This document shows positions 33,684 to 45,776 of a DNA stretch of 64,000 bases, in pieces. The translations under genes and the position numbers were made by a program. The notes below the pieces were generated by a model. It had not been told where the DNA came from. It saw only the letters and a program-made list of their open reading frames with translations, and ran no database searches. The stretch is from Paraspadella gotoi (lineage: Eukaryota > Chaetognatha). Positions within the stretch are counted from its first letter, which is position 1. The number at the start of each line of letters is the position of its first letter. The stretch spans positions 6,915,382 through 6,979,381 of the forward strand of contig CM119268.1 in assembly GCA_051294375.1 (NCBI GenBank). The letters run 5' to 3'.

Positions 33684-34393
33684 NNNNNNNNNNNNNNNNN
33701 NNNNNNNNNNNNNNNNNNNNNNNNNNNNNNNNNNNNNNNNNNNNNNNNNNNNNNNNNNNNNNNNNNNNNNNNNNNNNNNNNNNNNNNNNNNNNNNNNNNN
33801 NNNNNNNNNNNNNNNNNNNNNNNNNNNNNNNNNNNNNNNNNNNNNNNNNNNNNNNNNNNNNNNNNNNNNNNNNNNNNNNNNNNNNNNNNNNNNNNNNNNN
33901 NNNNNNNNNNNNNNNNNNNNNNNNNNNNNNNNNNNNNNNNNNNNNNNNNNNNNNNNNNNNNNNNNNNNNNNNNNNNNNNNNNNNNNNNNNNNNNNNNNNN
34001 NNNNNNNCAGCTCGAAGCAGTTGAACAACATCGTGGCAGACCAGATAACAAACCAGGGGCCACAACGCCAAGGTTTCATAAACACGCATGAAAACAAGCA
34101 ATAGGGCAAGCAGATTCAAATTTGTAGTTAATTTTATCAATGCCGGGTCGCGAACCCGNNNNNNNNNNNNNNNNNNNNNNNNNNNNNNNNNNNNNNNNNN
34201 NNNNNNNNNNNNNNNNNNNNNNNNNNNNNNNNNNNNNNNNNNNNNNNNNNNNNNNNNNNNNNNNNNNNNNNNNNNNNNNNNNNNNNNNNNNNNNNNNNNN
34301 NNNNNNNNNNNNNNNNNNNNNNNNNNNNNNNNNNNNNNNNNNNNNNNNNNNNNNNNNNNNNNNNNNNNNNNNNNNNNNNNNNNNNNNNNNNNN
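33684..34393. other. Two gaps with a 151-bp island
   Basis: N runs 33684-34007 and 34159-34393. The island 34008-34158 begins CAGCTCGAAGCAGTTGAACA and ends TGCCGGGTCGCGAACCCG at the second gap; neither strand gives a supported exon. Confidence 0.6.
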
Positions 34394-34412
34394 AGAGAGA
34401 GAGAGAGAGAGA

Positions 34413-35183
34413 AGCAGCTGCTGCGGTTTTGTTTGTTTATTTGTTTTCTTAAACGAGCGACTGCGTCTCTTCCGGCGGAAGGGAAAGTTGATCGTGGGAC
34501 CAAAATAAAAATATTATGGAGGGAAGAATTCCAAAAGACCATATATGTATTGTTAGTGTGACAATGTGGGAAGAGTTTTTCTTACTTTAATCTGTCAATC
34601 CCTTCCGCAATATTTTTCTTTTAGTCTCCGCTGGTCAGACCGTGGGTCAGACTGTACCAAGTCTTAACCAGTTCAGTGAAAGTTTTAACGTTATTTTTTT
34701 GGGAAAATAAAACATATACTAGTAGTAAATGAAATCTCATTATGAGGATTACTGTGAATTTAAAAAAAAAATTCAGATATTTTGCAATGCATTTTACATA
34801 ACATACATTACGAAATATCTGGAACAAAAATTATTTTTTTCAATTCACATAATGAGATTTCATTTACTACTAATTATACTCCATGTGATTGCGATGACAC
34901 TCAAACAAAACAAATACTAAACGCATATATATGTACATATTTTCTTTACTTAAGTAAGGAAACTTCAACAGGAGACAATTTTTACACCTGCAGTTTTCTT
35001 TCAAATGCAGCGGTTTTTTATTTTTCTTTAAATTTAATGGGAAATTTTCAGTGAAAATTAAGCAATCGCATTCCAAAAGTAAAAAAAAAAAAAATAATGG
35101 GGGATTTCATGCACTCACTCATTACTCAACCACCTTCGTAAAAAAGGGAATGGGTTCATGTCTCCCGGTGCTGCGGCGGTTCG
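34413..35183. other. AT-rich stretch with an imperfect inverted repeat
   Basis: TAGTAGTAAATGAAATCTCATTATG (34721-34745) is mirrored by CATAATGAGATTTCATTTACTACTA (34847-34871) with a 101-bp loop. No coding sequence was found. Confidence 0.55.
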
Positions 35184-35208
35184 NNNNNNNNNNNNNNNNN
35201 NNNNNNNN

Positions 35209-35584
35209 ACAGAGGAGATAGAGACATGGACGAGCGAGAGTAAGAGGAAGAAGACGAAAAACGAAAACGAGTGATTGTGTCAGCTACTGCACGAGCGACA
35301 CGCGATATCACCTGATGACCAGGGGGGAGGAGCAGAGCCGCGTGGAGGACGGGGAGCCTGAGGACCGGGAGTCGGGGGAGCTCGCAGCAGGTCTCGGGGG
35401 AATCGAACCGGAGGAGAGCACCTAAACCAACTTGAGTCTCGAGCTCACTACGGGTGAGAGGAATGAGCGCCGGAGTCGCGGCTGACTTATCGCTTGAGAA
35501 TCTCGACCTAAAGGAGGTAACCTTCTGAGAATCCTTGATACTTTGACACGTATCAGGCGATTGGAGAGAGAGAGGAGGAGAAGA

Positions 35585-35624
<40 letters not shown>

Positions 35625-36389
35625 TGCTTATAAAAGAAAGATAAAAAAGATAAAAAAAGATGGAGGAAGAAAGATGAGAGAGATAATTGAAAATTCTCCA
35701 AAGAATAATTTTTTTTGAGTGACGGACGCTAATCTGGCGAACGAGAAGATAAAGATGAGACGGACAGGGATTTGGGACAGACTGACGGACTGACGGACAC
35801 GCGGATTGACAACGGGCGCGGGGAAAAGCGACTAAAATATATTGGGGAAATTAGCCAGAGTTTAAAATAGAAACAGAAATAGATTAATACGAAACAAATT
35901 CGTCTATTAACTGATTAAAAAGATGAGATAATTCCGTGAGAATTTAATTACCCAGTTTATTCCATGGAAATTGCCCATGAGTGATCCCATAAAAACATCA
36001 TGGGGGAAAGAAATACTCGGACAATTCGCCACCGAAATTATCTCTCTCTCAAATATGGACAGGACTGGAATATGAGTAGATATTAAATACCTGAAGAAGA
36101 CTTTAGGAACTATTAGTGACATGTCTCAATTAAACGATTTGAGAAGTACGGACCCCAAAAAGATGGAGAGAGCGATTACATGACGATGACCGCCAGTTTA
36201 ATCTTCCGACGGCTTACTCTCGAGGAAAGTAGCTGACCAGCGATAAAAAACAAAGCCTCCATAAATTTATTTTAAGATTTCAATCCGACGATGGCTGGAA
36301 CATACTGTTTGCCGACGCGTATATTCGAAAAGACAGCGATGATAAAACGCAGGGGGCGGCTGACGGGGGGTGGCGAGAGGCGGCCCCGG
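35209..36389. other. Mixed stretch, no gene assigned
   Basis: GC-rich island 35290-35470 open in several frames without splice support; (GA)n at 35588-35621; a CTGAC/GGAC-rich tract at 35776-35805; otherwise AT-rich. A short ATG frame of 39 codons (35316) is acidic but unsupported. Confidence 0.4.
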
Positions 36390-36570
36390 GAGAGGCGAGA
36401 GGAGAGAAAAGAAGCGTGGGGTACTGCAGGGGAGAACGCTGACGAGATTTTGCGAGAGTGACCCTTAATGCGATTTCTATTGTAAGAGATTATTGGCGCG
36501 GGAGGCAATTGCGACGGGATTTAGCAGGGTTAGAATTGGCGTCATACTTGGAGAGGTCCGCTTTTAGAGC
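36390..36570 (-). repeat. Inverted, diverged copy of a block from the 47.8-kb duplication
   Basis: The complement of 47765-47890 aligns here: ACGAGATTTTGCGAGAG, TTAATGCGATT, AGAGATTATTGG, GGCAATTGCGACGGGATTTA, GGTTAGAATTGGCGTCA. The match at 56190-56290 (third copy) shows this is a dispersed sequence, either a repeat or a conserved exon/promoter family. Both strands are open over 80-100 codons. Confidence 0.7.
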
Positions 36571-37784
36571 GAGAAAAAGGGAAAGGCCAATCACTTTGCT
36601 TAGACAGATCGAGGTCACGTGTGTTGAATCGAGAGTGTTTACGCTTTTGGTCCCTTGGAGGCGCGAGGTGTCTGCTGTAGGTCCAAGAGAAATAATGGGA
36701 AAAAACGGACGGTCACGAGAAAGTGTCGCCAAAGTTTGGATAGATTTGGTGTTAAACATGAGAGAAAGTGCCGATGAGGGCTGACTCGGTTGAAAATAAG
36801 AAGGGGGAACGTACGATACGATAAGGAAATGAGTGCGAGGCGAGAAGTGAATGGGTTGAAGGGCGGGTAGTGAAGCGGGTCGATTACTGGCGATGACTGG
36901 GGAAGGTTAATGACGATGGGATGTGTGGGGAACTCTCAAATTTGGACACTCTCGTCGAGAAACATACGAGGTAGGAATCGATACAGAGAGGAGATGGAGT
37001 TTTGAGAGAGACGAGGATTTATATGGACAGAGAGACGGATAATATGGTAGAGAGACGAGCAGAGGATGATGGACGCATGAGAGAGGAGGTACAGCAGTAA
37101 AGAGAATGCTAACTATCGATTGAGATGTGAGAGTGTGAGAAAAGTGAAATTCTCATACATGCCATCGAATAAACTTATTTCGCGAAGAAACGCCAAAAAC
37201 CTTAAACGGTCAGACTGTCTCTGATTTCGAGATAGTATCGCTTTGCCTCTCTCCGTTGAGTGTTTATTATATACTCTCGGTGTGTCGTGAAAAACCCGTG
37301 AATCATAGAATCGTTGATTCCGTGACTTCATGCGGCGAAGCCGGTCGTGAATTTCGGTTTTTCGTCGTGTTCTTCGTTTGTCGTTCGGTGACAGTACGTG
37401 ACGAGTCACAACGGATCGTCTTGAATGCAGAAGGAAAAGACTAATTCTAAATATATGGTTTTTAAACCTCTTTTAAACGCTTAGAATTTAATTAACACAT
37501 TTAAACCTGGAAAATAGCTTATTTACCGAAGAAATATATGAATTTAAAACATTTCTTTTTAAATTTCATATATCAATAATGTATCTTTAGATTAGAAAGT
37601 AGATATTGGATAGTTTCGTCTTTATGTTTTCATTTTTTATTGAGTGCTTGAAGCTTAATTTTTCAATCAGAAGTTATTTATTCTATTTATATAGTATGTG
37701 ATTTCTGTGATATCATTCATATTAGATATGCTCACCATGCTAGCGAAAGATTGCACACTCCAGCAGACACAACTTTTCTAATCA
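36571..37784. other. Unassigned stretch
   Basis: 36571-36790 is open on both strands. 37110-37440 has a minus-strand frame of 98 codons, basic and varied, without splice borders. 37445-37730 is AT-rich. No family was recognised. Confidence 0.35.
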
Positions 37785-38003
37785 ATGACCACACCGAATA
37801 ATTTAAGTAAAGAAGACGTAAGATATCCATTGGCGGTGATCGATCGGGATCTTTGCTCGGCAATACGTAAGGAGGAAATTTATTTAAATGCTTCACATAA
37901 ACCTCGCTTTTCTTCGCCCCGAACACCGACTTCCAATCCCCGTGTGGTCGTCATTGTTCAATGGTGCTTTTTCTCACGAGCCCAACTGTACGCAGCTGCG
38001 TGA
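37785..38003 (+). CDS. Small ATG-initiated open frame, 72 codons, unknown
   Basis: ATG in an AATCAATGACC context opens a frame with a balanced N-terminus (MTTPNNLSKEDVRYPLAVID, then LCSAIRKEEIYLNASHKPRF) and a more hydrophobic end, stopping at 38001-38003. The first 45 codons look protein-like and lack low-complexity sequence. The minus strand is open as well. No signal peptide or known motif. It could be a first exon (a donor-like CCGTGTGGTCG occurs near 37938) or chance. Confidence 0.18.
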   Translation: MTTPNNLSKEDVRYPLAVIDRDLCSAIRKEEIYLNASHKPRFSSPRTPTSNPRVVVIVQWCFFSRAQLYAAA

Positions 38004-40640
38004 TTGATCGACTGGGACGTCAGCGAGATGTTGGGAACGGAAGGGCGGAGGGGACGGACGCGCGGCGGTGGGACGCCGCGGGACGCGAGGGGGGCCCAGA
38101 AGTGGGAAAATCTAGTGGATCAAGTTAGTTTGAAGGTAAAGAGAATATAGACAAAAAGAGAACGGAAGAAGCAATCGAAATATAGAGCCCTAATACGAGT
38201 GCGATTACATGACCATTAAATCGTGATTGTAAGTCGGCTGACGTGCTAAAGACGGAGTGAATCGGGGGACGAGAATGACAATAAAGAAAATATTTATGTT
38301 TTCCGAACCACTTTTTTTTTTGTGTCTCGCATTTCGGCTCATCTCATATAAAGTGTTTGCTGCCTCTTTTTAAGACAAATGAACGCATCAGAAACCCTTT
38401 AACCCCTTTCGACGAACGGGGGGAAGCGCGGCGGCGCGGGAGGCGTGACAAAGAGCTTGGATGGGGAGATCGGGGTTTAAAAAGAGTTCGGCAGGGCGGT
38501 CGTGGCGTCATGGTGTTCAATTCGAGAACAGGACTGTAAACTCAGAAGAAATAGGTACAAGAAGGTTGGATCAATATATTCGGGATTAAATATCCACACA
38601 CTCTTAAGCACGTGTTCAGATCTGATTTAAAAAAGAGAACGCCTAATCTTTTCGCTCCAAACACACATCCGAGGAGAACCGCTCTGTGCGACCTTGCTTT
38701 TCTCGCACGGCGCGTTAAGAGCACTCGGAAGCCTCGTCGCGCCGCTGATAGGACTCCTGACACGACGCGCCTTGCTCTAAATCGATTTCCTTATACGTGC
38801 GCTGGCGCGTCGAAATTCCTCCGCGCAAAGGCTACGCCGCGCTCGCAATAAAAAGGGCATCATTCGACCCTTCCAGCGCTCGTAACGCGGCTTACGAACA
38901 GGGCGTAGCCGCCCCTTTGGCGTCTCTCCGATCTCTACGGGTACTCGACGGCGCGCGCGAAAAAGGCGAAGCACACTAAAATGCCCGCGTAAACAACCAA
39001 TTTTAGTCAACTTCGAGTTCAAATATAAGAAAAGGAGAAAGGGATAACGATGCTCGGACGCTGCTAGATTTGCGAAAAAAGGGAAACACTTTTTTTTTTC
39101 TATTTTCTTTCTTTCTCCGATGTTAACAGAAAAAAAATTCTCTTCCTTAATTTCGGTAACAGGTAATCGTTATAAGAAAGAGAAGGTACTGAGAGAGAGA
39201 GGAGATGAATGAGAGAGAGAGAGAGACGCAGATTGGAGATCGTATATTGATAGAGGAGAGAGTGGCGTCAAGCTATCAATTTTAGGTTGATTTCTGTTGT
39301 ACTGCGGATAAACCCGAAGCGAGGTGCGATCTCCAGTATTTTGGAGTACCGGTTAAGTGGCAACCGAGTCAATGACCCATCGCGTGATCGCGTGAGGGTT
39401 TCCTTCTTCCAAGACGAAAGGCATTAGTAGAGGCTTTGAGTAGCATTTGTACGATTTATCATATAAGCACTTACCTTCGCGATTGTTATTACTTTTACAT
39501 TTTATGATGTACATATCATAACATAAATATACAAATTTAAGTTCAGGCTGTCATAAGGGGCTTTTTGGATCTACGTCATCTTGTTATCCCTCTCCTCGGC
39601 GTTGCCGGCGAGAAGTAAATAAAAAGTGACTATGGGTGAATCTTCCGTGGACATGTGATAGATGCGATCAGAATAGCAGGCATAATCAAGGAAAGTAAAA
39701 TTGTAGAGGAACATGTCCACGGTATAAAGGAAAATAGGGTAAGAGAAATGTCAGAATTTGTAGAACACTGAAGAGGAAAGGATATAAGTAATTTATAGTT
39801 TGTTCTATGATGTCGTTCAAAAGAATTGTCGAGAATAATAAAAGAAAAAAAGTGAAAAAGAAAGAGCGCGACAGCAGAGAAAAGAAGAAAACGGTAGTGC
39901 ACAGAGGGAGTAGGAGCTAATTAAGGAAAGTAGGCGTAGAGAAGGGGCGTGGCGGGGAAAAGGCAGGGTTGGTTTTTTTGTGAACAGCTTTGGTGACATA
40001 TTAGCGAGGCGGTGACTTCTAATACAAGCCGACTAAGCGAGGCAAGCGGAGGCAGAGAATATAATGTCTCATGTAAAAAAGGATTCGAAGAGACGGGAAT
40101 TGTGCGACCCAGGCGATATGATGGTCGATGAGGAAAACATGCTCGCCCGAATGTTCCGCGCTCACCACCTAACCCAGCCTCCGCCCGGGGTTCAAATATA
40201 TTCCGTATCGGCCCAGTAGGAAGAATAGGTGTTTTAGTCGGAATTACTAGGACTCGACGCGTAAAAAGTCGATCTCTCGAATTCTATATACCGCTGTGAA
40301 TGTGAGGTAAATTGATGTTATTGCCACGCTGAGTTTTTTGTTAAGAGTCTGTTTAAGATGGATAAGAGAGAGCATGAGAGAGCAGAAAAAGGCGAGAGAA
40401 GAGGGAGAAGAAGAGAGACGAGAGGAGAGAGACGAGCGAGGAAGAGAGAGAAGAGGAGAGAGAGAAAGTGGGTCAGGAAAAATCGAGCATGTTGAGACGC
40501 GATGTTAGCCGTGCGTGAGGGACGCGACCAGCGCGGGACGCGTGACCCGTTGATCTTAGTTCTTGAGTTTGGAAGACCGAAATCCCGTCTAGGAGAATTA
40601 TATTTGCGTCTTTTTTCCCATTGCTTGTATTTCCCTGCAG
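38004..40640. other. Mixed region including a CpG-rich island
   Basis: 38600-38990 is CpG-rich (CGCGCCGCTG, GCTACGCCGCGCTCGC, GGCGTAGCCGCC) and open on both strands, which would suit a promoter/first-exon island or an old GC-rich repeat. 39180-39260 and 40370-40465 are GA-rich. The rest gave no repeat or exon I could support. Confidence 0.35.
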
Positions 40641-40815
40641 GTGGAAAGATAATAAAGTACTTTTCACGACGTGGCAGAGGATTGAGACGGAGAGGCGGTT
40701 GGCTGGATGTGTTTTAGAGAGAGAAGGTATTCCGAACGTTATTTCTTTGTTACTAAGGATTTTATGTGGGTTTTTTTGCTGTTTTTATAAAGCCAAAAAT
40801 AAGATGATTAATTAA
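40641..40815 (+). CDS. Candidate (terminal) exon, unknown protein
   Basis: A textbook acceptor (TTTTTTCCCATTGCTTGTATTTCCCTGCAG ending at 40640) opens a frame that runs 58 codons to TAA at 40813-40815, entering in phase 1. The first part reads WKDNKVLFTTWQRIETERRL then AGCVLEREGI, charged and helix-prone; the end is hydrophobic and Cys/Phe-rich (LLRILCGFFCCFY), possibly a membrane anchor or intronic read-through. A donor-like AAG|GTATTC at 40726/40727 would give an 86-bp internal exon instead. The family is not recognised. It points toward the minus-strand candidate at 40967-41183. Confidence 0.33.
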
Positions 40816-40966
40816 TATTTTTTAACGCCCGCCCCTTCTGAAATTTTTGAAATTGCTTAGGAGGGAGAGAGAGAGAGATGAGAGAAGGAGAGATGGGAGA
40901 GGATGATCAGAGAGGAGAAGTAGACTGATGACGAGAGGAGGAGGAGCAGAGTGAGAGAGAAAGCAA

Positions 40967-41183
40967 TCAAGAAAAACCGTCTAAACCTTTAATGTTAATG
41001 CTTTCTGAACCTATAGTATAATTCCCGGTCTGCGATGAGTGACTACTAGAAGTGGATTGTAAGATATTCCCATCTTTCTCCTCCGCCAATCTCGCAAATC
41101 CCCAGAACAGATAAAGTTCGCCGGGAATGCGACTCCGGGTGCGACGAATTGTAAACAAGGTTCTCGGCGCCGATGTCTTATCG
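40967..41183 (-). CDS. Candidate terminal exon, Ser-rich end, unknown protein
   Basis: A long minus-strand pyrimidine tract (complement of about 41190-41290) ends CACTTTTGCAG; the exon enters in phase 1 and stays open for 71 codons to a stop at 40967-40969. The peptide has a basic start (DKTSAPRTLFTIRRTRSRIP), then GELYLFWGFARLAEEKDGN and a Ser/Thr-rich tail with SSSHSSQTGNYTIGSES. Composition and splice border favour coding. A second frame is also open but less convincing. The family is not recognised. Confidence 0.35.
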
Positions 41184-43590
41184 CTGCAAAAGTGCTGCCC
41201 GCGGGGAAAGGTGGGGATGCGGGCGGAAAAGAAGGAGTGTAATGGGGCAAAGAAGGAGACTGGTAAGGGGGGAAGAGGAGGTAAGGAGGGAAGTCTTATT
41301 CTTTCTCCTCGGACTACCTCACTTATATCTCTTTCTTCTGTGCTTCTATCTTTCTATCTCTTCTTTAGTAGTTGATGGATAAGAAAACCTCTAACCAGGA
41401 ATTAATTTCCAATGAGTCTTATTTATTATTAATTTCTGAAATATTACAGCAATTAAACGTATAGAAGAAGATTGGCCTTGATATAGTATACTACAGTATA
41501 TCGCCTCGTCTATTTTTAAAAGAAGCTCACTCGGTGGAGGCGAGATCGGGTCGGGGTTAAGCGCGGGAAGCGACGTACGTGAAACATGAAGTCGCTTTAT
41601 CGGGTCTCGTGCTCTAAGATGGGAGAGTTAAACACGGGGTTTCTATTACTCGTAACCCTCGCTTCCTCCGTTTTTATCGAATATTGTTTACGTTAGTGAG
41701 AGTTTTCGGGTCTTTTTTGTTTACGCGGTGAATTTTGGGAGCGAATGGGGGGCGGAGGGAGAAAAGGGGAGATGGGATAAGACGTTGATAATTTAGTTTA
41801 AAGATTCACCCTTCGCATCGCCAGGTAGGGGGACTTGTCTGAGGGAGGAAGGGCGCTTTATATCACTTCAATTAAGTCACAACAATTAGGAATATAAAAT
41901 GGCATAAATAATTTGAAAATCACGGCGGGCCGCGCGGGTAAATATTTCGACAATGCGCAGAGGGCAGGAGCCACTCGCGGTTTTAAACTTTTACTATGTT
42001 AGCGAAAGATTTGGGACGATCTTAGGTCTTTACAGATCGCGAAAGAACATTAAAACGAATTATAGTTAGTATCCCGAATTCGTGGAATCGACGTTCAGCC
42101 TAAGAAACTACCATAAATTTTTGAGCAATCGTTAAATTATAACAATAACGAAAAATCGTTTTTTTGGTGTCGTGCTGAATATGCTAAGTATATGCGGCTG
42201 AGGTAAAAGAAAGAAGAGTTCCGTTCTGACAGAATAAATTATTGGTAGTATCTAGGACTCGTGGTGACCTTGACTAACGAACGTCGCTAATTGTTTCTCC
42301 ATGCAAAATAAGTTAATTAGTTCACGCATGTCTCTTTTCTTGGAGGAATAATGTCGACTTTCACTCTTAGGCATCGAATATGACACACAAAAAAAAAAAA
42401 GCGGAATATATTTAAGAAAAAAGGGTCATTAATTCACTTCAAAATAGGCCAAAATGGCGAGTACAAATCGAGACAAGAACGTGGGCTGCCTGAGCGATTC
42501 CGACCAATGTATTCACTTTAACATTTGATTGCATTCTACCCCATTTTATATCGGTTTAATTATAATTATAAAATAAAAAGAAACCTATCTGAAGAGTTGC
42601 AGGTCAAAAACGGAATCAATGGCCAATCATCTTGATAGTTTTTATGATTTTTTTATTTACTGAATTAAAAAAGGTAATATGAGATGACATTTTTTGTTAA
42701 ATTTCACTTGTATCCCTTGAAATGAAACTTTTTAAACTTTTTAACCTAATTCTTTCTAACTGGGAACGCTGTTTTATTCAAAATGTCGTCTCTATTACAT
42801 TTTTACAAATGGTTTTTAAGATTTGTAATTCAAATTTTAAATATCAGATAGTATATGATGCAGTGGTTGTTAAGGCTGCAACTTCTCAAATTCAGTGTTA
42901 GATTCATTGTAGCTCGAATTTCGTGTATTAGAGCCAGTCTAATTTTAACTGGATAGATTTTGTTCATGACTTTGGAAAACCAACAGGACAGTAACGGAGA
43001 TTAATTGTTTAATTTGCTGCACCCTCTCAGTAAACGTCACCACGAATACCGTGTTTTAAGTTATGCTATACCTAGAATTTTTTAACAAACAGAGTTGAAA
43101 GAACAAAATCTTTAAAAAAATGTGGGGTTAGCATTAAAACTGTAAATTTTGTGAGATATTGTACCAGGGAGATTTCAATTAAAAAATAAATTTAGAAAAC
43201 AGCAGAATTTGACATTATATAGAACTGAAAGAGATACTTTTTTTTGGAGTAGAATCTTGTGAAAATTAGACTGAAATCGCCTGTTGTTCTCGTATGTATA
43301 TTCTCAAATGTTTTTAGCTCGCTTCAATACATCAATGATTACGGTATTGTTATGGACTCGAGTGACGCTCTATCATAATCGCAAAGTAGTTCATTAGTTT
43401 TAAACTTCCCGCAGTCGACTCACTCCAACGATAGAAAAGGAGGAATGCGTTTTAGATTTGAATACAGGATGGTAAATGAAATATTAATCTCTTTCTTTTT
43501 CTTTTCTGTCGATTTTGAGATAATATTTTATATGCGCATCTTGAGTCGTTTCCATCTTAAACTTAGTACAACGTTGTTTTTTTCTCGCAG
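41184..43590. other. AT-rich region, no gene recognised
   Basis: 41210-41300 is purine-rich (pyrimidine tract of the minus-strand candidate). The rest, about 2.2 kb, is AT-rich single-copy DNA without long frames, known motifs or tandem repeats; it is intron or intergenic in character. Confidence 0.5.
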
Positions 43591-43702
43591 CTGTGAACTT
43601 CGTCAGCGTATTGTTTGCAACGCACCAAGACACGTTGACTTCTGGAATGCTCTGTCCAAGTTTATTTCTTCCGCGGGCAAGGTTTCTCTAGAAACTCTTT
43701 AG
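43591..43702 (+). CDS. Candidate terminal exon, unknown protein
   Basis: The acceptor TTGTTTTTTTCTCGCAG ends at 43590. One frame (phase 1) reads CELRQRIVCNAPRHVDFWNA then LSKFISSAGKVSLETL and stops at TAG 43700-43702; a second frame is also open to 43697. The first has the more protein-like composition. A weak donor AAG|GTTTCT at 43680 is an alternative end. AATAAA occurs near 44016. No family recognised and no upstream exon seen. Confidence 0.3.
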
Positions 43703-44513
43703 AAATTATGTCCGAGAACCTGGGGATACGTAAAAGATGAAAAGACGTTAACGTAGGGGATAGTGCTCACGCGCGCGACAGTTGAGCGGCCAGCGGGGCC
43801 CATCAGTGTGAATCTGCCAGAGACCGACCGGATATTTTGGTGTAGCCTGTCGTACGTACGTCGTCGTCGTCGCTCCAGTCTTCCCAACGTTGAACTCTGA
43901 AGGAATAATACATCCGGACTATCTAAACCGATCAGACCGAGAATACATCTCTTCCTACTCAACGCAAAATACAATTCTAGTTGAATTAATTCATGGAGTC
44001 CGAACGGGGATCAAATAAACCAACCCAGAACACTAAACGAACTAAACAATGAGCCTAAAAGACTCAACTCGCGAAACGCCGAACACCAATCAGCATAGAA
44101 GAACCGACAACGAGACTATTTGAGACTGGGATACTAGACAAGAAGAAAGTCACAGAAGGAACCGACGTACCAACCCACCAGGACGAGAGCGAGGAAAATC
44201 TATAGTAGAGCCAGCTTAAAACGCTAACGCGACCACCCAATATAACCTCGTAACCTCCCCAGGTAACTTTCAAACACAACACGACTATCTTCCTCCCCCT
44301 TTCCACAAAAAAAAGGATAAAGAAGGTGAAAAATGAACGACAGCCGTAACCTTTTGTCAACCACACCCGGTAATAACCATACTAACAAAAATCTTGGAAT
44401 GAAAAAAATTAACCGTGTGTCTCCATAAAGCTCCGAGTTTGTTTCGTGCTGTTTTAGGTGTGAGTAAAGCGGAGAGTGGAGAGATTTAGATGCATTAGGG
44501 CGGGGTGGTGAAC
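43703..44513. other. Unassigned stretch open on the minus strand
   Basis: Minus-strand frames of 91 and 100 codons (43699-43974, 44064-44366) lack splice support; the second is Val/Ser/Phe-rich. The plus strand is A/C-rich (44080-44330). I cannot decide between decayed coding sequence and compositional bias. Confidence 0.35.
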
Positions 44514-44744
44514 TCAGCGCTGCCGAGTTCGGGGGTTCCCTATCTGTATAAATTTCTTCTGTGTTAATGGCCGTCGGTTTCTGGTCTCGACGGGAATTTT
44601 CTCAGCGAATATAATGAAAATGAGAAAAACGATGACACGGATTGAGAAGACGGCTGAAAAGTTAGAATGTGTCATATACCAACTGATATACGCTACGTAC
44701 ATGCTCTGGGCACCTCCCTCCTTTACGCTCACCATTCCCATCAT
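44514..44744 (-). CDS. Small ATG-initiated open frame with a membrane-like segment
   Basis: The ATG at 44744 starts a 76-codon frame (MMGMVSVKEGGAQSMYVAYI) with a hydrophobic stretch IRVIVFLIFIIFA and a basic tail rich in Arg/Lys, the layout of a single-pass membrane peptide. However GAATG|GTGAGC directly after the first codons is a good splice donor, so the real exon could end there. No family recognised. The stop lies at 44514. Confidence 0.22.
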   Translation of the reverse strand: MMGMVSVKEGGAQSMYVAYISWYMTHSNFSAVFSIRVIVFLIFIIFAEKIPVETRNRRPLTQKKFIQIGNPRTRQR

Positions 44745-44905
44745 AAGCGTTGGGCATATAGAAATATAACGTACGGAGCCTAGGTGTAAACACGCATAAA
44801 TACCTTATCTCTCTGCAAATATTTATTTAAACTAAACTTATTATATAAATATGCTATTTTTGAATCGTTATGATCATATTTCAAGGTATCATATTTGAAG
44901 TACAG

Positions 44906-45145
44906 TTATAAAAAATGAAATGTCACCATCAAGCTCAAGTCTCTCTGTATTAGTCGCCTAGGCCGTGTACCACAATAAACCAAGTAGCAGACTAAAGTTT
45001 CGAAACATCTAAAAAGGTAATCACGGAAGATAGCCGTCATTATGAGATTAATGATTTCCGGCGCCAAACAACAGAGGGTATAGATTCCGTATTCTCTGTT
45101 TAGTTTTTCCGTAAACTCTGCGTATATTAAGTTGGTTGTTGTCAT
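44906..45145 (-). CDS. Open frame inside the inverted-repeat unit, 79 codons
   Basis: The ATG at 45145 starts MTTTNLIYAEFTEKLNREYG and continues with a varied, partly hydrophobic sequence (IINLIMTAIFRDYLFRCFET) to TAA inside the left inverted repeat. Two further minus-strand frames upstream (45048-45308 and 45197-45427) overlap it in other phases, which would suit a decayed longer frame with shifts. No transposase motif was recognised. It may be a remnant of the element's own gene. Confidence 0.25.
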   Translation of the reverse strand: MTTTNLIYAEFTEKLNREYGIYTLCCLAPEIINLIMTAIFRDYLFRCFETLVCYLVYCGTRPRRLIQRDLSLMVTFHFL

Positions 45146-45459
45146 TGGGATATAAGTGAAGTAGCAAAAGTTTCCTGAATGCTGCTCTCAACGCGGTCAA
45201 GTCAGTTCTTGCTTTTCGAGCCCCGAAATGGAAATTCCTATCAGGGTGATACAAACACGCTGCCTTACAGCATTTAACCAAACCTCCACTCGTTGAAACT
45301 CTCCACAATAAACAACACTATCAACTACTACAGTCCCCCGACATAACTTATCAAGTCGATTTTCCCGTTTTTCCATCTCGCCCGCCCGATCGGAGGTCAT
45401 GACAGTGGGGCACAATCGGTGGAGCAATGCAAAAGACGGTCCTGGGGATCGGGCCGAGA

Positions 45460-45776
45460 GAGGAGAGATAGAGGGAGAGAGGGAGAGAGGGAGAGCAGGG
45501 AGAGAGAGAAGGAGTAAAACAAAAGAAAAAAAAAGTTTTTCTTCTCAAAGATAAAAAAAACCCTGAGTTGAAACGACGCACATCCTTCAGCGATTTCACG
45601 GAGGAGTTCACGATTTCATTCCCTTTAATCGACGCGTGTCGTTGGAGGGAGGGGAAATAGAGAGAGAGAGGAGAGGAGAGAGAGAAAGAGAAGAGAGAGA
45701 GAGAGAGAGAGGGAGGAGAGTGAAGAGAGAGAGAGAGAGATAAGAGAGAGANNNNNNNNNNNNNNNNNNNNNNNNN

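Noticed and set aside
34140-34158. TGCCGGGTCGCGAACCCG resembles a tRNA T-arm on the minus strand
   Set aside because: The rest would lie in the gap, the acceptor side does not pair plausibly and only a 4-bp stem is visible.
35390-35412. GGTTCGATTCC-like T-loop string on the minus strand
   Set aside because: The stem cannot pair and no D-arm or anticodon arm is found at the right distance.
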